From Desulfobacterales bacterium (lineage in GTDB: Bacteria; Desulfobacterota; Desulfobacteria; Desulfobacterales; UBA5852): a stretch of DNA of 6,839 nt. Positions 1 to 6,839 of this stretch are shown here, piece after piece. Location of the stretch: contig JAERRP010000302.1 in assembly GCA_016735415.1 (NCBI GenBank), positions 1 to 6,839 on the forward strand, in the 5' to 3' direction. The notes under the pieces were generated by a model, which was not told the origin of the DNA, made no database searches, and was given only the letters and a program-made list of their open reading frames with translations. Positions within the stretch are counted from its first letter, which is position 1. The number at the start of each line of letters is the position of its first letter. The position numbers and the translations under genes were made by a program.

Positions 1-45
1 GGCTGGTTGTGCGGTGACTACACCGTTTACCGCAAGGAGGGTAAC

Positions 46-66
46 GGGGGGCTGTGGCAGCCCCCC
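46..66 (-). terminator. GC-rich hairpin after the transporter gene
   Basis: A perfect 8-base inverted repeat (46-53 GGGGGGCT and 59-66 AGCCCCCC) encloses a 5-base loop. It lies 16 bases past the stop codon of the leftward transporter gene. No T-run follows the stem on either strand, so it is not a textbook intrinsic terminator. It could act as a weak or Rho-assisted terminator, or as a 3' mRNA-protecting stem at the end of the operon. A second small stem (12-16 CGGTG / 21-25 CACCG) sits further left. I see no gene in bases 1-82. Confidence 0.5.
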
Positions 67-82
67 TCGTAATAAAAGATAG

Positions 83-1486
83 CTACACGGGCAGGAAGGT
101 GACGCCCAGGCTGAAAATCACAAACGACCAAAGCAGGGCCACGAAGGTGTATCCCATGATATCGCGGGCCTGCAGGTTGCTGCCGGCCGCTACAATGGGG
201 AAGAAGGCCAGGGTCCAGAAGGGCTGGATCATGTTGGTCCAACTGTCGCCGTAGCCCACGGACATAGCGACCCTGGCGATAAACGCCTGGGTGGCCTCGG
301 CGGTCATGCCGGCATTGGCCGCCACGGTCTTGGCCGCTTCGGTGATGGGCTGACCCACCACGGCCCACTCACCGCCGCCCGAGGGCACGAAAATATTGAG
401 AAAACCGCCGGTGAGAAAAGCGACAAAGGGAAAGCTGCCCGGCGATGTGGCTGCCGCCAGGGAGGTGGCCACCTGCTTGCCCAGGCCGGTATAGATCATA
501 ATGCCCATGATGCCTGCATAAAAGGGGAACTGCAGAATGATGCCCGAAACGTTGGCGCAGGCCCGCTTCATGGCCACCACATAGCGAATGGGCGTCTTGT
601 GCGCCAACATACCCAAAATGATGAACAAGAAGTTCATGATGTTGAGGTTGATGTCGAATCCCTTGGCATAGAAGTGGGCCACGATGATGTACAGCCCCAT
701 GAGAACCACCAGCCCGCTGATGAACCATGAGGAATTGAGCATGTCGCTGATGCACTTGTCCGGCAGGCAGAGGCTGTTGGCCTCCTCCTCCACGGTCATC
801 GGCTTGGCCGGGGCGTCGCCCTCGCGCAGATCGTCGAAGGTCTGGAGTTTGTCCTCTGACGGACGCATCATCATGAACAGCATGGGCAGGGTAAACAGCA
901 GCGTCAGGCTGACCACGATATTCATGGTACTGCCCAGGGTCAGGGTGGTGGGAATGATTTCGGAGAGGACCCCGGCCTTGATCAGAAAATTCTCGGGCGT
1001 GTTGAGCACCAACGGGATGGAACCGGACAAACCGCCGTGCCAGGGCAGAAAAGAGGCATATACGGCCGCGGCGGCAAGGCGGTAGTCTACCCCCTTGACC
1101 CGCATGGAAAGTTCTCTCGCCAGAACGGCGGAGAGCACCACCCAACCCCAGGAGATCAGGGTAAAGATCTGACCCACGAAAATAACGCTGGCGTACACCC
1201 ACACCGGACTTTTGATCCGGCTGGCGATCCAGTCGATGAACCGGCTGGCGATGGGGCTGATGGCGATGGCGTATCCGGTAACTAGGATCAGCACCATCTG
1301 CATGGCGAACTTCAGCAGGATCCAGAACCCTTTGTACCAGGCTTCGGCGATTTTCACCGGGCCGACATCCACGGCGAACAGGGCCCATACCGCCGCAATG
1401 AGGGTCAGGATCAAGGCAAATATGTAGGAATCCGGCAACCATCGCCTAAACCGCTCCGCAAAAAAAGTTCCGATACTCCCCAGCAT
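83..1486 (-). CDS. atoE: Short-chain fatty acid transporter, AtoE family
   Basis: The 467-residue product is an integral inner-membrane permease of the AtoE (short-chain fatty acid transporter) family, close to the usual length of about 440-470. Many hydrophobic segments are visible (for example residues 21-39, 57-78, 96-124, 183-206, 254-271, 281-296, 313-335, 351-369, 424-437 and 446-466). A charged, acidic loop at about 207-250 is probably cytoplasmic. Signature stretches include LPWHGGLSGSIPL (147-159), FVPSGGGEWAVVGQP (366-380) and GDSWTNMIQPFW (413-424). The start is supported by a strong GGAGGA site (1491-1496) 4 bases upstream. It is the last gene of the leftward operon, 123 bases after the acetoacetate-CoA ligase. 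Family members are linked to uptake of acetoacetate or short-chain fatty acids; uptake of acetoacetate or a related acid here is inferred from the neighbours. The exact substrate and direction cannot be read from the sequence. Confidence 0.9.
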   Translation of the reverse strand: MLGSIGTFFAERFRRWLPDSYIFALILTLIAAVWALFAVDVGPVKIAEAWYKGFWILLKFAMQMVLILVTGYAIAISPIASRFIDWIASRIKSPVWVYASVIFVGQIFTLISWGWVVLSAVLARELSMRVKGVDYRLAAAAVYASFLPWHGGLSGSIPLVLNTPENFLIKAGVLSEIIPTTLTLGSTMNIVVSLTLLFTLPMLFMMMRPSEDKLQTFDDLREGDAPAKPMTVEEEANSLCLPDKCISDMLNSSWFISGLVVLMGLYIIVAHFYAKGFDINLNIMNFLFIILGMLAHKTPIRYVVAMKRACANVSGIILQFPFYAGIMGIMIYTGLGKQVATSLAAATSPGSFPFVAFLTGGFLNIFVPSGGGEWAVVGQPITEAAKTVAANAGMTAEATQAFIARVAMSVGYGDSWTNMIQPFWTLAFFPIVAAGSNLQARDIMGYTFVALLWSFVIFSLGVTFLPV

Positions 1487-1490
1487 GACT

Positions 1491-1496
1491 TCCTCC
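1491..1496 (-). promoter_or_regulatory. Ribosome binding site of the transporter gene
   Basis: Plus-strand TCCTCC reads GGAGGA on the coding strand, 4 bases before the ATG at 1486. This near-perfect Shine-Dalgarno site fixes the start codon and suggests that the transporter is translated independently of the upstream ligase gene. Confidence 0.8.
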
Positions 1497-1512
1497 TTTG
1501 GTTAATCGTTGA

Positions 1513-1573
1513 CGGTGTCGGTTCATTCACAGGCACCGCGTACAAGCCAGAGGCCCGGGGTTTGCCCGGGTTG
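1513..1573 (-). other. Intra-operon intergenic hairpins between ligase and transporter
   Basis: The 123-base gap between the ligase stop and the transporter start holds two potential stems. One is CCCGGG (1554-1559) / CCCGGG (1565-1570) around a 5-base loop. The other pairs CGGTG and CACCG within 1513-1538, with one further pair beyond a mismatch on the coding strand. No T-run follows either stem. They may partially attenuate transcription or act as mRNA-processing or stabilising structures that set transporter levels relative to the enzymes. I see no promoter of convincing quality in the gap. Confidence 0.35.
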
Positions 1574-1609
1574 CTGTATCCAAATGTCCTGGCGGGAACA
1601 ATCCTTCGA

Positions 1610-3571
<1,962 letters not shown>

Positions 3572-3575
3572 GCTG

Positions 3576-3580
3576 CCTCC
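3576..3580 (-). promoter_or_regulatory. Ribosome binding site of the ligase gene
   Basis: The coding strand reads GGAGG 4 bases before the ATG at 3571, inside the 12-base gap after the BKACE stop codon (3584-3586). The arrangement allows translational coupling of the two enzymes. Confidence 0.75.
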
Positions 3581-3583
3581 TTA

Positions 3584-4522
3584 TTAAAATTTGACCTTGT
3601 CCTGCCCCTTAAGCCCCAGAATCTGGCGCGCCTCTGCGGGGGTGGCCGTCTCCACGCCCAGTTCACCGGCAATGCGTTTGAGTTTGGCCACCTGTTCGCC
3701 GCTGCTCTTGGCCAGCGTGCCCTTTTCCAGGTAAAGGTTGTCCTCCAGCCCCACCCGGGCATGGCCGCCCATGAGCAGGGCATGGGTGGTCATGGCAAAC
3801 TGGGTTCGGCCGGCGGCGCACACCGACCACTGGAAATCGCCGATCTGCTGGCGGGCGGTCTGCACCAGATAGACCAGGTTTTCCACGGTGGCCGGAATGC
3901 CGCCGAGGATGCCCAACACAAATTGAAGATAAACGGGTGTTTGGATCTGGCCGGATTTGATCAGGTAGGCCAGGTTGTTGATCATGCCTACATCGTAGAT
4001 TTCGAACTCCGGTTTGGTGCCGTACTGGCCCATCAGTTCGGTGAATTTTCCGATAGTGTAAGAGGTGTTGGGGAAAATGAAATCATCAGTCCCCGCCAGG
4101 TACTGCTTTTCCCATTCGTATTTCCATTGGCCTTTGTACTTGGGAACCACGTGAAACAGGGCAAAATTGAGGGACCCGGCATTCAACGAGGCCAGTTCCG
4201 GCTCTAAGGTAGAAACCACCTTGGCCCGGTTTTCAACCGTATCGCCGAGGCTGCCGCCGGTGGTCATGCACAAAATGATGTCGCAGCGCCGTTTAACCTC
4301 GGCGGCCACCTCCCGGAAGATCTCCTGGTCCGCTTTGGGCTGTCCAGTTTCCGGGTCGCGTACATGCAGGTGGGCCACGGCACCGCCGGCTTCGTATACG
4401 CTCATGATGTCATCGATGAGCTGCTCCGGCGTGATCGGCAGATAGGGCGACATGGTTGGGGTATGGATGGCACCGGTTACGGCGGCGGTGATGATGGTTT
4501 TTTGCGACGATTGTTTGCCCAT
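3584..4522 (-). CDS. Beta-keto acid cleavage enzyme (BKACE/DUF849, Kce-like)
   Basis: The 312-residue product belongs to the BKACE (DUF849) family, which includes 3-keto-5-aminohexanoate cleavage enzyme (Kce). These Zn-dependent TIM-barrel enzymes convert a beta-keto acid plus acetyl-CoA into acetoacetate plus a new acyl-CoA. The metal ligands appear as H51 and H53 in HLHVRDPETG, with E260 in RVGLED. R256 and D261 match, by spacing, the Kce residues R226 and D231. MTTGGS (86-91) and PEFEIYD (171-177) are further family-like stretches. The N-terminal TGAIHTPTMSP (16-26) has Ile19 where Kce has an acidic residue (E14) that contacts the substrate amino group, so a different beta-keto acid is likely. 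The start at 4522 is supported by a purine-rich AGGGA (4531-4535) 8 bases upstream. The gene lies between the regulator and acetoacetate-CoA ligase. Family assignment is secure, substrate unknown. Confidence 0.9.
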   Translation of the reverse strand: MGKQSSQKTIITAAVTGAIHTPTMSPYLPITPEQLIDDIMSVYEAGGAVAHLHVRDPETGQPKADQEIFREVAAEVKRRCDIILCMTTGGSLGDTVENRAKVVSTLEPELASLNAGSLNFALFHVVPKYKGQWKYEWEKQYLAGTDDFIFPNTSYTIGKFTELMGQYGTKPEFEIYDVGMINNLAYLIKSGQIQTPVYLQFVLGILGGIPATVENLVYLVQTARQQIGDFQWSVCAAGRTQFAMTTHALLMGGHARVGLEDNLYLEKGTLAKSSGEQVAKLKRIAGELGVETATPAEARQILGLKGQDKVKF

Positions 4523-4654
4523 TGGTTGCTTCCCTTTCCTGTTGTGAATTGTTTTATTCAGAGGCGCTGGCCGAAGGCACTTTTCACGACGCGGATGCGT
4601 TGCTGGCCAGAACCGTTTCGGGCGGCATATGGCGCTCTAATTCTGTACGCGACG
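4523..4654 (-). other. Gap between regulator and BKACE gene, no gene seen
   Basis: This 132-base stretch separates the regulator stop from the BKACE start. It holds a directly repeated GCTGGCC (4566-4572 and 4602-4608) and a short inverted repeat TGAAT (4545-4549) / ATTCA (4556-4560) about 25 bases before the BKACE ribosome site. The latter could be a small operator or part of an internal promoter, but no convincing -35/-10 pair is visible and no terminator with a T-run was found. Read-through from the regulator gene is therefore likely. Confidence 0.3.
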
Positions 4655-5212
4655 TTATGGAACGTAAATAACATCCACGCATTTCACATCCCGGTTATCG
4701 GCAGGAAGGGCGTAATGGGGGACACTGGAGTCGTAATAGACACAATCCCCGGGTTCCAGAAGGTACTCGTCCTCGCCATGGAAAAATCGCATGGTGCCTT
4801 CGATCACCAGCACCATCTCCTCACCATCATGCTGAAAAACGAGGCTTTTCTTGGAGTCGGCCGGAATGGTCAAAATGGAAGGCTCCATCTTTTTATCGGG
4901 ATATTTATGCGCCAGGGTCTCGTAAGAGTAACCGAAGCCGACGCCGGTTTTGGCCATGAATTGACGTTCCGCCTTTTTGACCACCGAGCAGCGTACAGTC
5001 GTATTCTCTTCTCCAAAAATTTGGGAGAGGGTCACCCCCAACGCCTTGGCGATGACGATCAGGGTCGACACGGGTGGTGATTTTTTTGAATTCTCAACTT
5101 TGGACAGGTAACCTTTAGTGAGCCCGGCCTTTGCCGCCATGGCTTCCAGGGTCAGCTTTCGGGCCAGGCGAAGCGCTTTGATATTTTTCCCGATTTGGGA
5201 TTCCGGAATCAT
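4655..5212 (-). CDS. XRE-family transcriptional regulator with C-terminal cupin domain
   Basis: This is a 185-residue cytoplasmic DNA-binding regulator, a typical length for XRE-cupin proteins. Residues about 7-65 form an HTH_3/XRE domain (IGKNIKALRLARKLTLE, then the recognition region TKGYLSKVENSKKSPP). Residues about 105-180 form a cupin_2 sensor domain with H-x-G-E-E and then a conserved E-G turn, the LEPGD motif and a later P-H, giving a likely small-molecule or metal pocket. I chose the ATG at 5212 over the GTG at 5218 because GAGAGG (5218-5223) lies 5 bases before the ATG and would overlap or abut the GTG. It is the first gene of the leftward operon, so autoregulation and control of the downstream acetoacetate genes are likely. 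The palindromic half-sites in the divergent region are candidate operators. The effector is unknown; the pathway acid or its CoA ester is a guess. Confidence 0.9.
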   Translation of the reverse strand: MIPESQIGKNIKALRLARKLTLEAMAAKAGLTKGYLSKVENSKKSPPVSTLIVIAKALGVTLSQIFGEENTTVRCSVVKKAERQFMAKTGVGFGYSYETLAHKYPDKKMEPSILTIPADSKKSLVFQHDGEEMVLVIEGTMRFFHGEDEYLLEPGDCVYYDSSVPHYALPADNRDVKCVDVIYVP

Positions 5213-5217
5213 AAACA

Positions 5218-5223
5218 CCTCTC
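5218..5223 (-). promoter_or_regulatory. Ribosome binding site deciding the regulator start
   Basis: The coding strand reads GAGAGG 5 bases before the ATG at 5212. A GTG two codons further upstream (5216-5218) overlaps this site and so cannot use it, which favours the ATG. Confidence 0.6.
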
Positions 5224-5336
5224 TTTTTCACCGGGTCACTGGCGATTGTCGAGGTTGTTGCGGCCGTTGTGCAGCTCGAACCGGAGGATGGCCCTCGAAC
5301 AGCAGCCACCAAAATTTCCTTTTTTTAACCATATTG

Positions 5337-5366
5337 TGGAAACATAATATATATATCTGATATAAT
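5337..5366 (+). promoter_or_regulatory. Candidate rightward promoter toward the amidase
   Basis: TGGAAA (5337-5342), a 4/6 match to TTGACA, is followed after 18 bases by a perfect TATAAT (5361-5366). The -35-like element lies in the left arm of the inverted repeat TGGAAACATA. Transcription would begin near 5373. Chance -10 matches are common in such AT-rich DNA, so the evidence is the pairing and symmetry rather than the -10 alone. Confidence 0.35.
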
Positions 5367-5393
5367 TATATTTATAATATCTATATGTTTCCA
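5365..5393 (-). promoter_or_regulatory. Candidate leftward promoter of the regulator operon
   Basis: On the minus strand TGGAAA (5393-5388) is followed after 17 bases by TATAAT (5370-5365). The -35-like element is the right arm of the same inverted repeat used by the rightward candidate, and both -10 boxes share the palindrome TATAATTATA (5361-5370). Start of transcription would be near 5358, giving a leader of about 145 bases. Confidence 0.35.
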
Positions 5394-5403
5394 ATTAGGA
5401 AAC
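5387..5403. promoter_or_regulatory. Palindromic candidate operator
   Basis: GTTTCC (5387-5392) and GGAAAC (5398-5403) form a perfect 6-base dyad around AATTA, a size suited to an XRE-type dimer. A further half-site GGAAAC lies at 5338-5343, so three copies of the half-site flank the AT-rich core. It overlaps one leftward candidate promoter at its -10 and another at its -35, which fits autorepression by the adjacent XRE-cupin regulator. No binding data are visible from sequence. Confidence 0.5.
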
Positions 5404-5429
5404 CTATTGTGCATATGCTCATTTGTCAA
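5401..5429 (-). promoter_or_regulatory. Alternative leftward promoter with consensus -35
   Basis: The minus strand carries a perfect TTGACA (5429-5424), then a 17-base spacer and TAGGTT (5406-5401), a weak 3/6 -10 match. The weak -10 overlaps the end of the GTTTCC-N5-GGAAAC palindrome, so a repressor bound there would block it. It competes with the candidate at 5365-5393 as the real start. Confidence 0.3.
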
Positions 5430-5633
5430 GCAAAATTTTACTGGCATTCTGATTTCATATGTCCCATAGTTGTTGAATGGAATTTTTTATATTTTCGTTG
5501 ATCAGCGACCCTTTTACCGAACATACGGGGGTTGCCCGGGGAGAAAACCCATTTGGCGGGCCCAGTGAGATCATGTATTCCCCTTGACGGCCATCCCGAG
5601 AAAAAACCTGCCCGCCGACTGCAGCAAAATGAA

Positions 5634-5639
5634 AAGGAG
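5634..5639 (+). promoter_or_regulatory. Ribosome binding site of the amidase
   Basis: AAGGAG lies 5 bases before the ATG at 5645 and 8 bases before a second in-frame ATG at 5648. Either could start the protein; the choice changes it by one residue. Confidence 0.7.
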
Positions 5640-5644
5640 CATTC

Positions 5645-6814
5645 ATGATGTCACTTCACTACAAATCCGCCTGGGAATTAGCCGATCTCATCGCTCAAAA
5701 AGAGATCTCCCCATTGGAAGTCATGCACGACACCCTGGAGCGCATGGACCGGGTCAACCCCGACCTGAATGCCTTTGTGGCCCTGCGCCCGGAAGCGGCT
5801 CTGGCTGAAGCGGCAGCCATAACCGAGAAGATTGCCAAAGGAGAAAAGATGGGTCCCCTGGTCGGCCTGCCCCTGGGGGTCAAGGATCTGGAAGACACTA
5901 CGGACATGGTGACCAGCTATGGATCCATTCCCTTCAAGGAGAACCTGGCCCGTAAAGATTCGATTCAGGTGGCCCGACTCAAGGCGGCCGGCGCTATCGT
6001 GGTGGGCAAAACCAATGTACCGGAGTTCGGCTTCACCGGCTTCACCAAGAACAGGCTGCATGGTATCACGCGCAACCCCTTCAACCTCGAACGGACCCCT
6101 GGGGGCTCCAGCGGCGGGTCGGCGGCGGCCATTGCCGGCGGACTGGTTCCGCTGTGTACGGGATCCGACGCCGGTGGATCCATACGCATTCCGTCTTCCT
6201 ACTCGGGCTGCTTCGGATTCAAACCCTCATTCGGACGGATTCCGGTGGGCCCGGCGCCCTTTGTAAGTTACAGCGCCATGATCGTCATGGGACCGCTGAC
6301 GCGCTGCGTACGGGATGCGGCCCTATATATGGACTGCACCATGGGCCATCACCCGGCGGATCCCTATTCACTGCCCGCCCCGGCCAATCCCTATCTGGCG
6401 TCTATCGATGCGTTTCCGAAGCGGCTTAAAATTGCCTTCAGCCCCAATCTGGGGTACGCGGTCGTACAAAAAGAAATTATGACCTGCGTGGAGAAAGCCG
6501 TGCAGGCCTTTGAGGAAATGGGCCACCATGTGGAATTGTGGCCCGGCCACCTGCCCGATACGGGCGATGTCTGGGGGGCCCTGATCGCCACGGACATCTA
6601 TGCCCAAATTAGCGAAGTACTGGAAAATGACAGGGATCAAATAGGACGGACATTGGTGGCCGTTTTGGATCAGACCCGGAATATGACGGTTGTGCAACTC
6701 ACCGCCATCCAGCGATTGCGAGCCGAATTGAATGCAGGCCTGGAAAAACTCTTCGATGAATTCGATCTTACATGGCAAAAGTCACATGACCCCAGAGACA
6801 CCATGAGGCGTTGA
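5645..6814 (+). CDS. Amidase signature family protein, C-terminally truncated
   Basis: The 389-residue reading frame encodes an amidase-signature (AS) hydrolase, which cleaves a carbon-nitrogen amide bond with a Ser-cisSer-Lys triad. Visible residues are K80 in PLGVKD, the presumed cis-Ser S155 in TPGGSSGGSA, and the nucleophile S179 in GSDAGGSIRIP. The 75- and 24-residue spacings equal those of the well-studied AS enzyme FAAH (K142, S217, S241). AS proteins usually run to about 450-500 residues. Here the match holds up to LFDEFDL (369-375), where relatives continue with a hydrophobic stretch and a T-P motif. Instead there are 14 unrelated residues and a stop. No frame after about 6769 restores the family pattern, so a simple frameshift does not explain it. 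An insertion, rearrangement or assembly join is likely. The catalytic core is complete, but stability and activity are doubtful. It diverges from the acetoacetate operon; a role in releasing its substrate acid is only a guess. Confidence 0.85.
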   Translation: MMSLHYKSAWELADLIAQKEISPLEVMHDTLERMDRVNPDLNAFVALRPEAALAEAAAITEKIAKGEKMGPLVGLPLGVKDLEDTTDMVTSYGSIPFKENLARKDSIQVARLKAAGAIVVGKTNVPEFGFTGFTKNRLHGITRNPFNLERTPGGSSGGSAAAIAGGLVPLCTGSDAGGSIRIPSSYSGCFGFKPSFGRIPVGPAPFVSYSAMIVMGPLTRCVRDAALYMDCTMGHHPADPYSLPAPANPYLASIDAFPKRLKIAFSPNLGYAVVQKEIMTCVEKAVQAFEEMGHHVELWPGHLPDTGDVWGALIATDIYAQISEVLENDRDQIGRTLVAVLDQTRNMTVVQLTAIQRLRAELNAGLEKLFDEFDLTWQKSHDPRDTMRR

Positions 6815-6830
6815 GAGTAGGTCATAGGTG
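6799..6830. other. Imperfect stem-loop beyond the amidase break
   Basis: CACCATGA (6799-6806) pairs with TCAT-A-GGTG (6822-6830) with a single bulged base and a 15-base loop. It lies 30 bases past the point where amidase similarity ends. It may belong to inserted DNA, but the window stops too soon to show an element or a transposase gene. Confidence 0.25.
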
Positions 6831-6839
6831 ATGTTGATT

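Larger units (their letters stand above)
5213..5644. other. Divergent intergenic control region
   Basis: This region of about 430 bases separates the leftward operon from the rightward amidase, and I see no gene in it. It has three zones. Bases 5219-5310 are GC-rich and carry a direct repeat CTCGAAC (5275-5281, 5294-5300); they would form the regulator's leader. Bases 5311-5440 are strongly AT-rich, with a 7-T run (5320-5326), inverted repeats, a palindrome and all good promoter-like hexamers. Bases 5452-5640 become GC-rich again and would form a leader of roughly 250 bases before the amidase, with short competing stems (GGGTT 5529-5533 / AACCC 5546-5550; GCCCG 5534-5538 / CGGGC 5557-5561). 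No known riboswitch was recognised. Confidence 0.6.

Noticed and set aside
369..1442. 357-codon open frame on the minus strand within the transporter gene
   Set aside because: It is an out-of-frame shadow of the transporter with low-complexity R/G/H/P-rich translation; the transporter frame has clear membrane segments and family motifs.
1460..1466. Run of seven A near the transporter start as a slippage site
   Set aside because: The run encodes in-frame Phe-Phe within an intact gene; a 7-base homopolymer alone is weak evidence for phase variation.
5337..5393. Invertible (phase-variable) promoter element
   Set aside because: The 10-base inverted repeats around a promoter core resemble an invertible switch, but the core already carries outward signals in both directions, so inversion would change little, and no invertase gene is present in the window.
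5311..5440. CRISPR or origin-like repeat array in the AT-rich patch
   Set aside because: Only short half-site repeats are present, with no regular repeat-spacer units, and no DnaA-box cluster or replication gene is nearby.
5455..5646. 63-codon minus-strand open frame in the divergent region
   Set aside because: No recognisable domain or ribosome binding site, and it would run antisense to the amidase leader; more simply non-coding.

Overview
The window reads as a bacterial chromosome segment of moderately high GC, with codon use strongly biased to G/C in the third position and one sharply AT-rich intergenic patch. Gene content (BKACE-family enzyme, acetoacetate-CoA ligase, AtoE-type transporter, XRE-cupin regulator) fits a proteobacterium or a Desulfobacterota-like anaerobe that degrades short organic acids. 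The taxonomic guess rests on general resemblance only.

Layout: four genes lie on the minus strand and read leftwards in the order regulator (5212-4655), BKACE enzyme (4522-3584), acetoacetate-CoA ligase (3571-1610) and short-chain fatty acid transporter (1486-83). They look like one operon. The BKACE stop and the ligase start are only 12 bases apart; the other gaps are 123 and 132 bases. A GC-rich hairpin at 46-66 follows the last gene. On the plus strand, an amidase-signature gene starts at 5645 and diverges from the operon. Its C-terminal part is missing: after about base 6769 the sequence no longer resembles an amidase in any frame.

The divergent intergenic region (5213-5644) is the most structured non-coding part. 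It holds a 10-base inverted repeat (5337-5346 / 5384-5393) around a very AT-rich core, a 17-base palindrome GTTTCC-N5-GGAAAC (5387-5403), and promoter-like elements pointing both ways that share the same -10 palindrome. This is a plausible control point for the XRE-cupin regulator, governing both its own operon and the amidase.

Functional model (inference from families): a beta-keto acid, possibly released upstream by amide hydrolysis, is cleaved by the BKACE enzyme with acetyl-CoA to give acetoacetate and a new acyl-CoA. The ligase turns acetoacetate into acetoacetyl-CoA using ATP, ready for thiolase. The AtoE-like permease moves acetoacetate or another short-chain acid. The actual beta-keto acid is not identifiable here. 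The BKACE enzyme keeps the metal and catalytic residues but lacks an acidic residue associated with 3-keto-5-aminohexanoate, so its substrate may differ from that of the named family member.
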